From NCBI RefSeq assembly GCF_014646255.1, contig NZ_BMNC01000003.1, positions 434,001 through 498,000 on the forward strand: a DNA stretch of 64,000 nucleotides, written 5' to 3'. Position 1 is the first letter of the stretch. The number at the start of each line of letters is the position of its first letter. Below are positions 24,746-34,800 of the stretch, in pieces. The notes below the pieces were generated by a model that saw only the letters and a program-made list of their open reading frames with translations, ran no database searches and was not told the DNA's origin. A program made the translations under genes and the position numbers. This stretch comes from Lentzea pudingi. Lineage in GTDB: Bacteria; Actinomycetota; Actinomycetes; Mycobacteriales; Pseudonocardiaceae.

Positions 24746-26014
24746 GTGGTGCTGACCATCAGCGGTGTGCCCCTCGGTGACGGTGTGAAGCTCTTGCGGC
24801 AGAACGCGCCTGAGCTGACGTGGCACGACAGGTCGCCGTTCCTCGGCGCGGTGGCCGCCGCGGTGATCCCATGGCTGCGCATCGCCCATCGCGACCACCG
24901 CCGCGAGACGGATCTTGAGTTGCCCGAGGAACCCGTTGCGCCGCAAGGGTTCGCGGTGAGCTTCGCCCCCGAGGACGGGAACGGTGCCCACGCCTGGGCG
25001 GCAGCAGAAGGCCTGCGGTTGCTCGCCGCCGATCCGGCCGCCGTGGCCCGCGCGGCCGACAAGATCACGTCGCTGGCCCTGTTCGCCCAGGCCGGTGCGA
25101 GGACGCCCCGCACGTGGGTCGTCGACGGCGAACTTCCCGCTGCCGCAACGGTTCCGCTCGTGGTGCAACGCCGGGCGAACAACCTCACCGGCAAGGGCAC
25201 GCGCCTGGTCACCACGCCGCGGCAGCTCGACGACGTGCTGTGCGAGTGGAGCGGGGAGACGCTGCGGGTCTCGGCTCACGTCGACGGGATCGCGGTGACG
25301 GTGAGCGGGTGCGTGACGCGGAGCGGCACCGTGGTGTCCGCGCTGTCGCACCAATTGGTGGGAATCCCCGCTCTCACGCCGTACTGGGGCGCGCACTGCG
25401 GCAACCAGCTGATCGCCGACGACGTCCTCCCGCCCGGTGCCGCGCACCGCTGCCGCGAGGTGTGCGCGCGAGTGGGTGACCGGCTGAACGAACTGGGGTT
25501 CCTCGGCGCGTTCGGCCTCGACCTGCTCGTCACACCCGAGGCGGAGGTGCTGGCGATCGAGATCAACCCCAGGTTCCAGACGGTGGTGTCGCTGGTGCAG
25601 GCCCAGGAACGCGCCGCGGGGCTGCTTCCCACGCTCGGCACGCACGCCCTCGCCACCCTGGTGCCGTCGCTGCCGGTCGAGGCGGTGCGGACGCCGCACC
25701 TGGAGCTGAGCCAGCTGGTCGTCACCGCGGACCGGACCGGGGTGCTGGGCAGGGGAGTCGAGACGGGTGTGCACCGGCTGGAGGCAGGCCGGCTCCGGCA
25801 CACGGGCCAGGGCGATCTCGTCGCGCTGCGTCCCGGCGAGGCGCTGTTGTGGGCGCACGCCCGTCCCGGAGACGCCGTCCGCCCCGGCGAGGAACTGGCG
25901 TTGCTGCAGCTTCCCGCGCCGGCTGCCTCCGTGGCACCCGCACCCGAGCTCACCGCCGAGGCGCGGGAATGGGTCCGTGCCGTGCGCCGCGCGGTGGTGG
26001 TCGGCGATGTCTGA
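24746..26014 (+). CDS. ATP-grasp ligase-like enzyme
   Basis: A 422-residue ATP-grasp protein of the carboxylase/CarB-like superfamily, which couples a carboxylate to an amine or similar nucleophile through an acyl phosphate. The ATP-binding strand is seen as PLVVQRRANNLTGKGTRLV (about 140-158), and the Mg-binding acidic motif as VLAIEINPRFQTVVSL (about 268-283). The last ~90 residues form a beta-rich module with RPGEALLWAHARPGDAVRPGEELALL, reminiscent of the C-terminal/hammerhead part of biotin carboxylase-type enzymes. There is no recognition domain for biotin carrier or bicarbonate nearby. It starts at GTG 24746 and overlaps the decarboxylase start by 8 bases, so the two are translationally coupled. 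The substrate is unknown; amino-acid or amine ligation is the natural guess. Confidence 0.78.
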   Translation: MVLTISGVPLGDGVKLLRQNAPELTWHDRSPFLGAVAAAVIPWLRIAHRDHRRETDLELPEEPVAPQGFAVSFAPEDGNGAHAWAAAEGLRLLAADPAAVARAADKITSLALFAQAGARTPRTWVVDGELPAAATVPLVVQRRANNLTGKGTRLVTTPRQLDDVLCEWSGETLRVSAHVDGIAVTVSGCVTRSGTVVSALSHQLVGIPALTPYWGAHCGNQLIADDVLPPGAAHRCREVCARVGDRLNELGFLGAFGLDLLVTPEAEVLAIEINPRFQTVVSLVQAQERAAGLLPTLGTHALATLVPSLPVEAVRTPHLELSQLVVTADRTGVLGRGVETGVHRLEAGRLRHTGQGDLVALRPGEALLWAHARPGDAVRPGEELALLQLPAPAASVAPAPELTAEAREWVRAVRRAVVVGDV

Positions 26015-27431
26015 CGGGGCCGGATGGCTCGAGCTGCCACCGGAACGCATGCGCGAGCTCGGGCACCGGGTGGTGGACCTCGTCGTCGACCACCTCACCG
26101 GCCTGCGCGCCCAGCCGGTCAGGACGGGCGCGGCGCCGGACGACCTGCGGCACGTGCTGGACGAACCGCCGCCGGAGCAGCCGGCCGATCCGGGCCTGCT
26201 CGTCGAGTTCTTGACCAACGAGGTCCTGCCGCGCTCGCTGCGGCTGGGCCATCCCGGTTGCCTCGCGTTCATCCCCAGTGCCAGCAACTTCCTGGGAGTG
26301 CTGGGCGACCTGCTCGCCTCCGGTTTCAACACCTCGCCCGGAGCGTGGCCGGTGGGCGCGGGACCCGCCGCCGTCGAACTGGTGACCGCGCGCTGGCTCG
26401 CTGACCTGCTCGGGCTGCCGGAGGGCGCGGGCGGCGTGTTCACGCCGGGTGGCACGCTGGCCAACCTGACGGCGATCGCCGCCGCGCGCGACGACCGCCT
26501 CGGCGAGGACGCGTCCGGTGGTGTCCTCTACTGCTCGGACCAGACCCATCCCGCCGTGCTGCGGGCGTGCCGCGTTCTCGGGCTGGGGCGGGACCAGGTG
26601 CGGGTGCTGCCCGTCCTGGACGCCGCGCGGGTGCTGGCGGCGGTCCACGCCGACCGTGCCGCGGGACTGCGGCCGTTCCTGGTGCTGGCGAACGCGGGAA
26701 CGACCTCGGCCGGCGCGATCGACCCGTTGCCCGAACTCGCCGCGCTGAGCCGTGCGGAGGGGTTGTGGCTGCACGTCGACGGCGCCCACGGTGCCGCCGC
26801 GGCCCTGACCGAACGCGGCCGGACCGCCCTGCGCGGCCTGGGCGAGGCCGACTCGGTGGTGATCGACCCCCACAAGTGGCTGTTCCAGCCCTACGAGATC
26901 GGGTGCGTGCTGGTGCGCGACCCCGAGGTGCTGCGCAGGGCCTTCACGATCGACCGGTTCCGCGCCGGGGCGGACTACCTCACCGCCTCCCGGCCCGCCG
27001 CCGCCGAGACGAACCTCTCCGACCACGGCGTCCAGTTCACGACCGCGGCCCGCGCCCTGAAACTGTGGTTGTCGCTCAAGGGTTTCGGCGTGGCGGCCTT
27101 CCGCGCGGCCATCGACCACGGCCTGGACCAGGCCGAGCACGTCGCCGCCCGCGTCGCCGCCAGCCACGAGCTCGACCTGGTGGCGGGACCGAGCCTCGGC
27201 ATCGTCTGCCTGCGCTACCGCCACGGCCCGGACGAGGTCCAGACGGCGATCTGCCGCACCATCAACGACAGCGGCGGCACGTTCATCGCGACGACCACTG
27301 TGGACGGTGTGCTTGCGTTGCGGCTGTGCACGATCAACCCGCGCACCACCCGGGCCGACCTCGACGGCGTGCTCACCGCGATCGTGGCCGCCGGCCGGAC
27401 CGCGAACTCGACGAGGCTGACGCCGCGCTGA
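26007..27431 (+). CDS. Group II PLP-dependent amino-acid decarboxylase
   Basis: A 474-residue fold-type I PLP enzyme of the aromatic-L-amino-acid/glutamate decarboxylase family. Motifs include NFLGVLGDLLASGFNTSPGAW, FTPGGTLANLTAI, LANAGTTSAGAIDPLPEL, LWLHVDGAHGAAA (Asp that binds the pyridine nitrogen) and VIDPHKWLFQPYE with the PLP lysine near residue 292. Length and order are normal for the family. It should turn an L-amino acid into its amine. ATG 26007 lies inside the ATP-grasp gene, an 8-base overlap. Together they suggest a two-step path: decarboxylation to an amine and ATP-driven ligation of that amine or of its precursor. That pathway is inference. Confidence 0.88.
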   Translation: MSDGAGWLELPPERMRELGHRVVDLVVDHLTGLRAQPVRTGAAPDDLRHVLDEPPPEQPADPGLLVEFLTNEVLPRSLRLGHPGCLAFIPSASNFLGVLGDLLASGFNTSPGAWPVGAGPAAVELVTARWLADLLGLPEGAGGVFTPGGTLANLTAIAAARDDRLGEDASGGVLYCSDQTHPAVLRACRVLGLGRDQVRVLPVLDAARVLAAVHADRAAGLRPFLVLANAGTTSAGAIDPLPELAALSRAEGLWLHVDGAHGAAAALTERGRTALRGLGEADSVVIDPHKWLFQPYEIGCVLVRDPEVLRRAFTIDRFRAGADYLTASRPAAAETNLSDHGVQFTTAARALKLWLSLKGFGVAAFRAAIDHGLDQAEHVAARVAASHELDLVAGPSLGIVCLRYRHGPDEVQTAICRTINDSGGTFIATTTVDGVLALRLCTINPRTTRADLDGVLTAIVAAGRTANSTRLTPR

Positions 27432-27464
27432 GCTCCGCGACCGACAACCTGCGAGGCTGACGGC

Positions 27465-28022
27465 TCACGCCTCCAGCAGGTGCACGTTGCCGTCCTCGGC
27501 TGGGCGCTGCCACCGGAACACACCGGCACCCTGGGCGTAGGAGAGGTGTCCGCCGAGCGCGCCGCCGACGCCCATCGCCGACAACCCCAGCAGGCTCAGC
27601 AGCTTCCCCGTGGTGTGGGCGTCGCGCCGCCGTGCGGCGTAGGAGGCGGCGAAGCACGCCAGCGCGGACGTGTTGGCGATCGCGTGCACCACGCCCACGC
27701 GCTGCTGCCTCCGGTTCAGCCGGTCGTAGTCCGCGAGTCCCAGCAGGACGGTGGGCGGTGCCGCCGCGAGCCCGATGCCGGTGAGCCGCCGCGCCGCGTC
27801 CTCGTTGCCCGCCCGGACGTCCAGCACCGACGCGCACACCCAGGCCCCGATCGGCACGGTGACCATCAGGGGGTGCAGCGGGTGGCCGAGCCACGATCCG
27901 CGCAGCACCTCGCGCACCCGCGACCGCGACACCAGCCGCCGCGCGACGGCGGCCACCGCGACCGCCGGCCGGTCGGCGGCCCGGAGGTTCTCCACAGCCC
28001 GCAACGCCTCATGAAGGTTCAT
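27465..28022 (-). CDS. DUF2231 membrane protein
   Basis: A 185-residue protein with the DUF2231 signature SWLGHPLHPLMVTVPIGAWV near residue 43 and four hydrophobic helices ending with GGALGGHLSYAQG. Conserved histidines at GHPLHP and GGHLSY could bind haem or metal. Family members often sit near redox proteins, but none is adjacent here. It is convergent with the decarboxylase gene. Start ATG 28022. Confidence 0.85.
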   Translation of the reverse strand: MNLHEALRAVENLRAADRPAVAVAAVARRLVSRSRVREVLRGSWLGHPLHPLMVTVPIGAWVCASVLDVRAGNEDAARRLTGIGLAAAPPTVLLGLADYDRLNRRQQRVGVVHAIANTSALACFAASYAARRRDAHTTGKLLSLLGLSAMGVGGALGGHLSYAQGAGVFRWQRPAEDGNVHLLEA

Positions 28023-28109
28023 GGTCGCGGATACCCGCCGGCACACCGCCCACTCCCGCTGCCGTGAACACAGGTGTCCGCGCGCAGCCGACGTTCGCAC
28101 CGCCGGTCA

Positions 28110-29726
28110 TCACACCGGCGTGAGCACTCCGCTCTCCCGCAGGGCGATCAGCGAGAGCGTCTTGTAGCCGACGTCGTCGAACAGCACCATCACCCGGTCG
28201 GCCTCGTGGTGCACGACCGTGCCGCGGCCCCACTGCTCGTGGCGCACCGGGGAGTTCGGCGGGTATTCGCTGGTCCCCGAGTCGACGTCGGACACGCCCT
28301 CGTCGCAGTTGTCGCAGTGGCCGCAGGGCTGGTCGAGCTCCTGACCGAAGTAGCCGATCAGGAACCGCCGGCGGCAGTCGCGCGTGTCGGCGTACCCGTG
28401 CATGACCTCCAGCCGCGAGCGGTCCCGGTTCTCCTGCCGCTCCGCCTCCCCGGCCACCGCCGCGACGGCCTTCGCCGGTGGGGGAGCGCCCTCCTCGTAC
28501 CGCACGTGGTCGTGACCGGTGCGCACGACCTCCACGCTCTCCAGCAGGTTCACCACGGCGGTGACCTTCCGGCGGGAGTGGCCGAGCCGCCGCGCCAGCT
28601 CCGTGATCGCGATGCCGGCCCGCCGGCGGCGCACGGCGGTGGCGACCTCGCGCACGCACTCGCGGTCGAGCGTCCTCACGGTCAGGAACCGCTGCAGGCC
28701 CTGGTCTTCCGGCCGGTGGAAGAGCACCACGTCCGCAGGCTCGCCGTCGCGGCCCGCACGGCCGATCTCCTGGTAGTACGCGTCCAGGGAACCGGGCGTC
28801 GCGGCGTGCGCGACGAACCGCACGTCCGGCTTGTCGATGCCCATGCCGAACGCGGAGGTGGCCGCGACCACGCGCACGTCGCCCCGCATGAAGCCGTCCT
28901 GCACCCGCCTGCGGTCAGCGGCCTTCATGCCGGCGTGGAAGGCCTCGGCGGCGACGCCTCGCGCGGCCAGGTCTTCGGCGTACCGCTCGGCGTCCTTGCG
29001 GGTGGGCACGTACAGCAGGCCGGGCCCGGTGCGGTCCGCCACCCAGTCGGTGACCGTCCGCCGGCGTTGGTCGTCGTCGGTGCAGAACCGCACGGCGAGG
29101 TGCAGGTTGGGCCGGTCGAACCCGGCGACGATCACCGCCGCGTCGCGCAGGCCGAGGTGCTCGACGACGTCGGCGCGGACCGGGCCGCTCGCCGTGGCGG
29201 TGAGCGCGAGCACGGGCGGGTGGCCCAGCCGCTCGATCACGTGCCGCAGCCGCAGGTAGTCGGGCCGGAAGTCGTGTCCCCAGGCCGACACGCAGTGGGC
29301 CTCGTCGACGACGAACAACGACGGCCTCGCGCCCTTCAGCCGCTGGAGCGTGCCGGCGTCGGCGAGTTGTTCGGGGGACAGGAAGAGGTACTTCGTCCTG
29401 CCCTCGGTGAACCCCTGCCAGGCCTGCTCGGTGGCCTCCGCGGGCTGACCGGAGTTGACCGCCGCCGCCGGTGGCGCGCCGGCCGCCCGCAGCGAGGCGA
29501 CCTGGTCCCGCTGCAGGGCGATCAGCGGCGACACGACCACGGCCGGGCCGTCGAGCAGGATCGCCGGGACCTGGTAGATGGCCGACTTCCCGGCGCCGGT
29601 CGGCATCACGACCAGCGCGTCCCCGCCGTCGAGGAGGTGCCGCATGGCGCGCTTCTGCTCGGGGCGCAGCGCGGTCCAGCCGAAGACCTCTTCCGCCGTT
29701 CTGAGGAGCTGCTCGTCAGCGGACAT
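28110..29726 (-). CDS. recQ: RecQ-family ATP-dependent DNA helicase
   Basis: A 538-residue 3'-5' DNA helicase. The Walker A MPTGAGKSAIYQVPA is near residue 41, followed by motif Ia SPLIALQRDQV, the DEAH box VVDEAHCVSAWGHDFRPDY, motif III ALTATAS, and motif VI YYQEIGRAGRDG. The RecQ C-terminal zinc module is kept, with CRRRFLIGYFG and CGHCDNC. After it comes a short region SPVRHEQWGRGTVVHHEADRVMVLFDD-type layout, resembling the DUF3553/CarD-like tail of actinobacterial RecQ proteins; an HRDC domain is absent. It acts in recombination repair. ATG 29726 is the obvious start. Confidence 0.92.
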   Translation of the reverse strand: MSADEQLLRTAEEVFGWTALRPEQKRAMRHLLDGGDALVVMPTGAGKSAIYQVPAILLDGPAVVVSPLIALQRDQVASLRAAGAPPAAAVNSGQPAEATEQAWQGFTEGRTKYLFLSPEQLADAGTLQRLKGARPSLFVVDEAHCVSAWGHDFRPDYLRLRHVIERLGHPPVLALTATASGPVRADVVEHLGLRDAAVIVAGFDRPNLHLAVRFCTDDDQRRRTVTDWVADRTGPGLLYVPTRKDAERYAEDLAARGVAAEAFHAGMKAADRRRVQDGFMRGDVRVVAATSAFGMGIDKPDVRFVAHAATPGSLDAYYQEIGRAGRDGEPADVVLFHRPEDQGLQRFLTVRTLDRECVREVATAVRRRRAGIAITELARRLGHSRRKVTAVVNLLESVEVVRTGHDHVRYEEGAPPPAKAVAAVAGEAERQENRDRSRLEVMHGYADTRDCRRRFLIGYFGQELDQPCGHCDNCDEGVSDVDSGTSEYPPNSPVRHEQWGRGTVVHHEADRVMVLFDDVGYKTLSLIALRESGVLTPV

Positions 29727-29910
29727 GGCGCAGGCACATTCGGGTTGTCTCCGCTCGGTTCGTCATCCGGTGCGGAGGAATTAGCCCGGCAGCGTCCGGT
29801 CAAACATCGGGCAACGTCACGTTTGCGGTCCGCCGGCGCGTGCGCGAGATCGCCGGCACCGGGCAAGCCGTCGGGCCGGGCGGCGATCTCACCCACGTCT
29901 GAAGTGCGGC

Positions 29911-31848
29911 TCACTCCCCGCCGGTGATGTCGGCGAGGCTGCCGTCGGCGAGGTGCTCGCCGACCGAGCGCGGCAACAGGTAGCCGCGACCCCCGCCGGG
30001 CTGGCCGTGCCACGGCACCGTCGTCCCGGCCAGCACGCGCAGGTCTCGGGTCACCCGGTAGCGGCGTGACCCCTCGGCCTCCCGCTCGGCGCGCAACGAC
30101 ATCTCCTGGAATGCGGTGTTCGGGGTGAACACCAGGTTGCCGCCGGGGCCGCCGTGCCGGAGGACCTCCCGCCCCGCCATCAGCGTCGCCATCCGCTTGT
30201 GCGTCAGCAGGGTCAGCGGCGGCTCGCCGGGCAGCGGCTGGATCGGCCAGTCGTTGAGGGCGGCGACGGTGTTGGTGTCGGCACCGCCCGCGCGCAGGCG
30301 GGCGGGCAGGATCGTCAGCGTGCCGAGCAGGTACGCCCCGGCCTCGAACAGCGTGGGGAAGCTGCGCGCGGCGAAGCTCCGCCCGCGTTCGTACTGCGAG
30401 ACCTGCCACTCGTCCCCGGCGCGCTCCAGGCACCAGCTCTCGTCCACGGGCCCGTCGAGGCTGTACGCCCTCGGGTTGATCCCGGCCTCCGACAGCGCCA
30501 GGGCGATCTGCGCCAACTGCTTGCGGTCGCCCTCGGACAACTCTGCCGGCGCCGGTGCGGCGGGCGCCTCGCCGGTGAGCGCGGTGTGCGCCAGTGCCGC
30601 CGTCGCGGTGTCGACCGGCGGCGGGGTGAAGTTCGCCGACCGGATGTGGCCGACCAGTTCGGCCTCCGGCGGCACGCCGTGCTTGGCCAGGTAGTGCGGG
30701 ATCGACGCGGGCCACAGCCAGGTGCCGTCGGTGTGGAAGCCCGCGGGGACGTCCGGCGCGCTGTCGGGCACGAACAGGTCGGTGTCGTGGCCTCGACCGC
30801 CCAGCACGAGGTGGGCCTCGTTGAGGTACCGCAGCACCCCCGCGACCTCGTCGGCGGGGACCGGCGGGCGGTTGACCACGGGACGGCCGTTCGGCTCGCG
30901 GCGGTCGAACACCCGAGCCTCGCGGAACCGCGCACGGGCGTTGAGCACCTGCTCGACGTCCGGCACGATCTCCCGCATCCACGCCGGCACGAACTCCGGT
31001 GAGCGGGGGAAGCGCCGCAGGTCGTCGAGCACCGCGGGCGCCGGTGGCCTGGTGTTCCAGCCGGGGTCGTCGACGGTGTAGCTCGTGGAGGTGCGCACCG
31101 GGAACTCGATGATCATCTGCGTGCCCGACCACGGGCCCTTGCCGGGCGGGATCGTCCTGGCCCGCATCGCGGCGAACTCCTCGGCCGCCGCCGCGGGAGG
31201 GTTCCACGGCCGCAGCTGCCCGTCCAGGCCCAGCACGAAGCCGGGCATCTCCACGTACGACCCCGCGGCGCGGTAGCCGACCCGGAGCTGGGTCCAGTCG
31301 GTGGGCGCGTGCATCAGCAGCAGGTCGGCGACGCCCCGCTCCAGGTCCCGCATCGAGCCGACGCCCGCGGGCTCCGTGTTCGGCGGGAGGTCGGGCATGC
31401 CGAGCCTGCGGCGCACCCAGTTCGGGACCTTGTCCTCCGGCCTGGGGAAACGCTCCAGGTCCTTGCGCAACACCTCGTCGGGCACCGGTGGGTCCCAGAC
31501 CGGGTCGTTCTGGAAGTTGTAGTACATGTGGTACTCGCTGGGCGGGCTCATCATGAACCGCGCGGAGAAGAACGCGCCCCGCCCGGGCAGGTACATGAGC
31601 TCGCGCAGCGCCACGAACGCATCCGCGGCCTCGGCCGGGGGATCCACCTCCGCCGACGTCCCGTCGTTCAGCAACACCACCAGGCCGTAGTCCTGCGCGC
31701 TGGACGCCAGGGTCGCGACCAGGTCGAGCCGGAGCCACCCGTCCGGCGCGGCCTCCAGGAGAGCGATCCCGATCTGCTGGACCAGCTCCTCGTACCGACG
31801 TCCCCGCTCGGCGTCGGTCATCGCGGGGTCCGCGTCAGACATTGTCAA
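29911..31848 (-). CDS. Probable immunity/accessory protein: two YezG-like units and a TNT-like C-terminus
   Basis: A 645-residue soluble protein whose start overlaps the toxin gene's end by 14 bases, the usual place for an immunity gene. Two internally similar units of about 140 residues (about 20-160 and 165-300) share LR-x(8-10)-G-x-VV/VL, an acidic/aromatic strand and a closing F/L-RRFPRS-P-E-x-VPxW segment (ERFPRPEDKVPNW versus RRFPRSPEFVPAW), like the YezG/DUF600 immunity fold. Residues about 371-394 contain TDGTWLWPASIPHYLAKHG, seen in other actinobacterial toxin-cluster proteins. The C-terminus (about 544-645) matches the TNT layout, with REVLRHGGPGG, then RYRVTRDLRVLAGT and GQPGGGRGYLLP, but the His in the toxin's own YHIYVV segment is Arg here. 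It could be an immunity protein using a dead TNT as decoy, or a second effector. Assignment is inference from position and motifs. Confidence 0.6.
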   Translation of the reverse strand: MTMSDADPAMTDAERGRRYEELVQQIGIALLEAAPDGWLRLDLVATLASSAQDYGLVVLLNDGTSAEVDPPAEAADAFVALRELMYLPGRGAFFSARFMMSPPSEYHMYYNFQNDPVWDPPVPDEVLRKDLERFPRPEDKVPNWVRRRLGMPDLPPNTEPAGVGSMRDLERGVADLLLMHAPTDWTQLRVGYRAAGSYVEMPGFVLGLDGQLRPWNPPAAAAEEFAAMRARTIPPGKGPWSGTQMIIEFPVRTSTSYTVDDPGWNTRPPAPAVLDDLRRFPRSPEFVPAWMREIVPDVEQVLNARARFREARVFDRREPNGRPVVNRPPVPADEVAGVLRYLNEAHLVLGGRGHDTDLFVPDSAPDVPAGFHTDGTWLWPASIPHYLAKHGVPPEAELVGHIRSANFTPPPVDTATAALAHTALTGEAPAAPAPAELSEGDRKQLAQIALALSEAGINPRAYSLDGPVDESWCLERAGDEWQVSQYERGRSFAARSFPTLFEAGAYLLGTLTILPARLRAGGADTNTVAALNDWPIQPLPGEPPLTLLTHKRMATLMAGREVLRHGGPGGNLVFTPNTAFQEMSLRAEREAEGSRRYRVTRDLRVLAGTTVPWHGQPGGGRGYLLPRSVGEHLADGSLADITGGE

Positions 31849-34800
31849 ATCTCCTGAGTTTGATTTGCGGCCTTCCGTCAGGGCCGACCATCACGAAGCG
31901 GGAGTGCACCTGATGCGGGACCGGTCCACCGTCGGCTTGGAAATCGTGCCAGGCGATCGTACTGCCGGCCTTTTGTTCCCTGGACGCCTGCATGTCCGCG
32001 CCGTACCAGGTCTGGCGGTTGTCCGTCGTGCCCTTGCCCTGGTTCTGGGTGGTGAGCTGTGGGAACTGGCCGACGGCGTCCGGTGTGGGCTGCGTTACCT
32101 GGTTCGGCTTGATGTGGCCGCCGTCGTACAGGGGGCCGCCCACCTTGCCGACGATCTCCTGCGACCACTCGCTGCGGGTTGACCGCCTGCTGGGGCCGTA
32201 GGTGCGCTCGTCGGTCGCCTCCCCCGGATGGCCGTGGTCGTTGGTCTGGATCACGTAGTTGCCGTCGAGGACGTAACGGCAGTTCGGGTGGAAGTTGTTG
32301 AGGTCGGGGTTGGCGTTGTCCCGCACGCCACCGGGGCTCGAGGTCGCCTCGACCGCGATCACCCGGCCGAAGCCGCTGGCGTCCGCCGGTCCTGTGTAGA
32401 ACGTGCCGCGGCCGGGGACCTCGAACATGGTGTCGGGCGGCAGGTTCGTGCGGTCGCTGAAGGCCTCCCGGTGCGCGAGCGGCCCGAGCGGGTCGCCCGG
32501 CTGCGCGCCGGCGGCCGGCACCTGCACCGGGGCGTTCGGGTTGACGCAGTAGGGCGCTTCCCATTCCTGGTAGCGGGGCGGGAACCCCTGGCTGTCGGTC
32601 GTGTACTGGTGCGTGGCCCCGTCGACGTCCACGCGGTAGGTGGTGTTCGGCGCCGGGTGCCGCACGTCGGGGTTGTTGCCGTCGCGGGTGTTGGGCGACT
32701 GGAGGTCGGCGTGCGTGATCACGCCGCGGCTGTCGGTGTAGTAGGTGCCGCGTCCGTCCACTCGGTACGCGGTGTTGGGGGTGAGGCCGGGCCTGCCGAT
32801 CAGCGGTTCGTTCGTGCCGAGCGGCCGCACCGGATTCCCCTGCGAGGCCGGGTCCGCCGCACCCCGGTCGTCCACCGGGATGGGGATCGGGTCGTCCCGG
32901 TTGCCCACCCTCGGCGGGAGGAAGCTCGACTGGATGAGCCCGCGCGACGGGTCCGCCGGGATGCGCGGAGACGCCTGCGGGGTGACGGTGTCCGAAGTGG
33001 AGTCGACGGGCAGCCCGCCCGACCCGGTCGGGGTCATGTCCCCGGTGGGGGAGAAGGCGTTCCAGCCACCGTCCGGTGGGATCCTCGGGTACGTGCGTCC
33101 GTTCGCGTCGACGTAGTCGGGGCTGGACGAGTACGGCGTGGTGTTGCTCGCGCCGGACCAGGCCCGCTCCGTGGGCGCGATGACCGTGGCCCCCGTGCCG
33201 CGCGCCAGGTCGGCGCCGAGGCCGTCCGGATGCCTGCCGGCCTCGCACCCGACGAGCACGATCGGGTCCGTGCCGTTCCAGCCGAGACCCCTCGCGAGCG
33301 CGCCCAGTTCGGCACCGTTCAGCCGCTGCCCGCCGACGTAGGCGCTCCGGCCGTCGCTGTGCACGTCGAGCACGAAGTGACCGGGGATCGGCGCGACCGC
33401 GTTCGCGGCGTTCCTGGTGCGCACGTCCGTCGGGTCGAAGAGCGCCCCGCCCGCCGGGGTGGCGAACCCGCTGGACTCGGCCAGAGGCCGCAGCGCTTCG
33501 GGAACGGCGTCCAGGTTCGGCATCCGGTCGCTGTCCGCGGGGTTGCTGTCTGCGGGGTTGCCGTCTCCCGGGGCGCTGTCCGCGGGATCGGTGTCTCCGG
33601 GCGTGCCGGGGTCGCTCGGACCGTCCGCCGGGCTGTGCGCGAGGGCGTCGGGTGTGGGCGTGCCGTGGGTGTCGCCGAAGTCCGCGGGCAGGATCGGGTT
33701 GCCCGGCGGCGCGACGTGCACCTCCCGGATCGCACCACTGGCGAGCAACTGCTCGACGCTCGCGGTTTCGGGCAGCGTGAACTGGCGTCCGCCACCCGGC
33801 TGTCCCAGCGCGGGCGCCACGTCGGCGAGCTCGCCGCGCAACCCGTCCGGGTCCGCCACGACGTAGATGTGGTACCCGGACTCGGCGTTGTCGGGGAAGA
33901 TCGCCCGGTCGCGGTAGTGGTAGGGCGCCCCGTCGGGACCCATCGGCGACAGGAACCGGCCGGTCTCCCCGCCGAACCGGTCGAGCACGGTCCCCGGCGG
34001 CAACGTGACGTCACGCTGCGACCCCGGAACCGCGCCACCGTGCGGCGGCCACTGGTTGGTCCGGTAGGTCCCGTCCGGCCGGTGGTGCTGGTTGAAGTCG
34101 TCCCGATCGCTGTGCGACCCCCACGGGGCGTGGTCGCCGATGAGGTCACGGGTGCGCTGGTCGTAGCTGCCCATGCCGTTGGAGCGGTCCCCGCCCATGG
34201 GCACGTACTCGCCCATGGCGGCGAAGGGGTGCTCGCCTTGACGCGTCCCCAGGTAGGTGAGCGGTACGCCGTTCTCGTCGACCCGTGGTCCGGGCGTGGG
34301 AGCGGGACCGTCGGCGCCGTCGGGGCTGGGCCCGTCACCGTCCGCGTCGGGCGCGGGCCCGTCCCCGGCCTCGCCGGACAGGTCCGGTGCGGACCGGTCG
34401 ACGTCGCCGAGGCCGGGCGGTGCTGTGTCCCCGCTGGACGGCTGGTCGGGTCGGGTCGCGGGGTCCCGTGGGGGTTCGCTGGTACCCGGTTCGGTTGGGC
34501 GGGTTGCTGGTGCGGGGTCGGTGGGTGCACCCGTGTCTGGACGGGTTGGGGTGGCGGCGTCTGGACGGGTGGGCGGCGCGGTGTCCGGGCGAGCGGGCGG
34601 CGCGGTGTCCGGGCGGCTGGGAGCCGCGGTGTCTGGACGAGTCGGAGCGACGGCGTCCGGGCGGGCGGGAGGTGCGGGCCGAGAGGCGCCGTCCGTCCGT
34701 TCGGGGGAGCGGCCGGTGTCCGGTCGGCCCGCGGTGTCGTGCCTTGCGGGCATGTCGGGTCGGGTGGAGCCAGGCGGGGTCCAGGCCGGTCGCTGACCCT

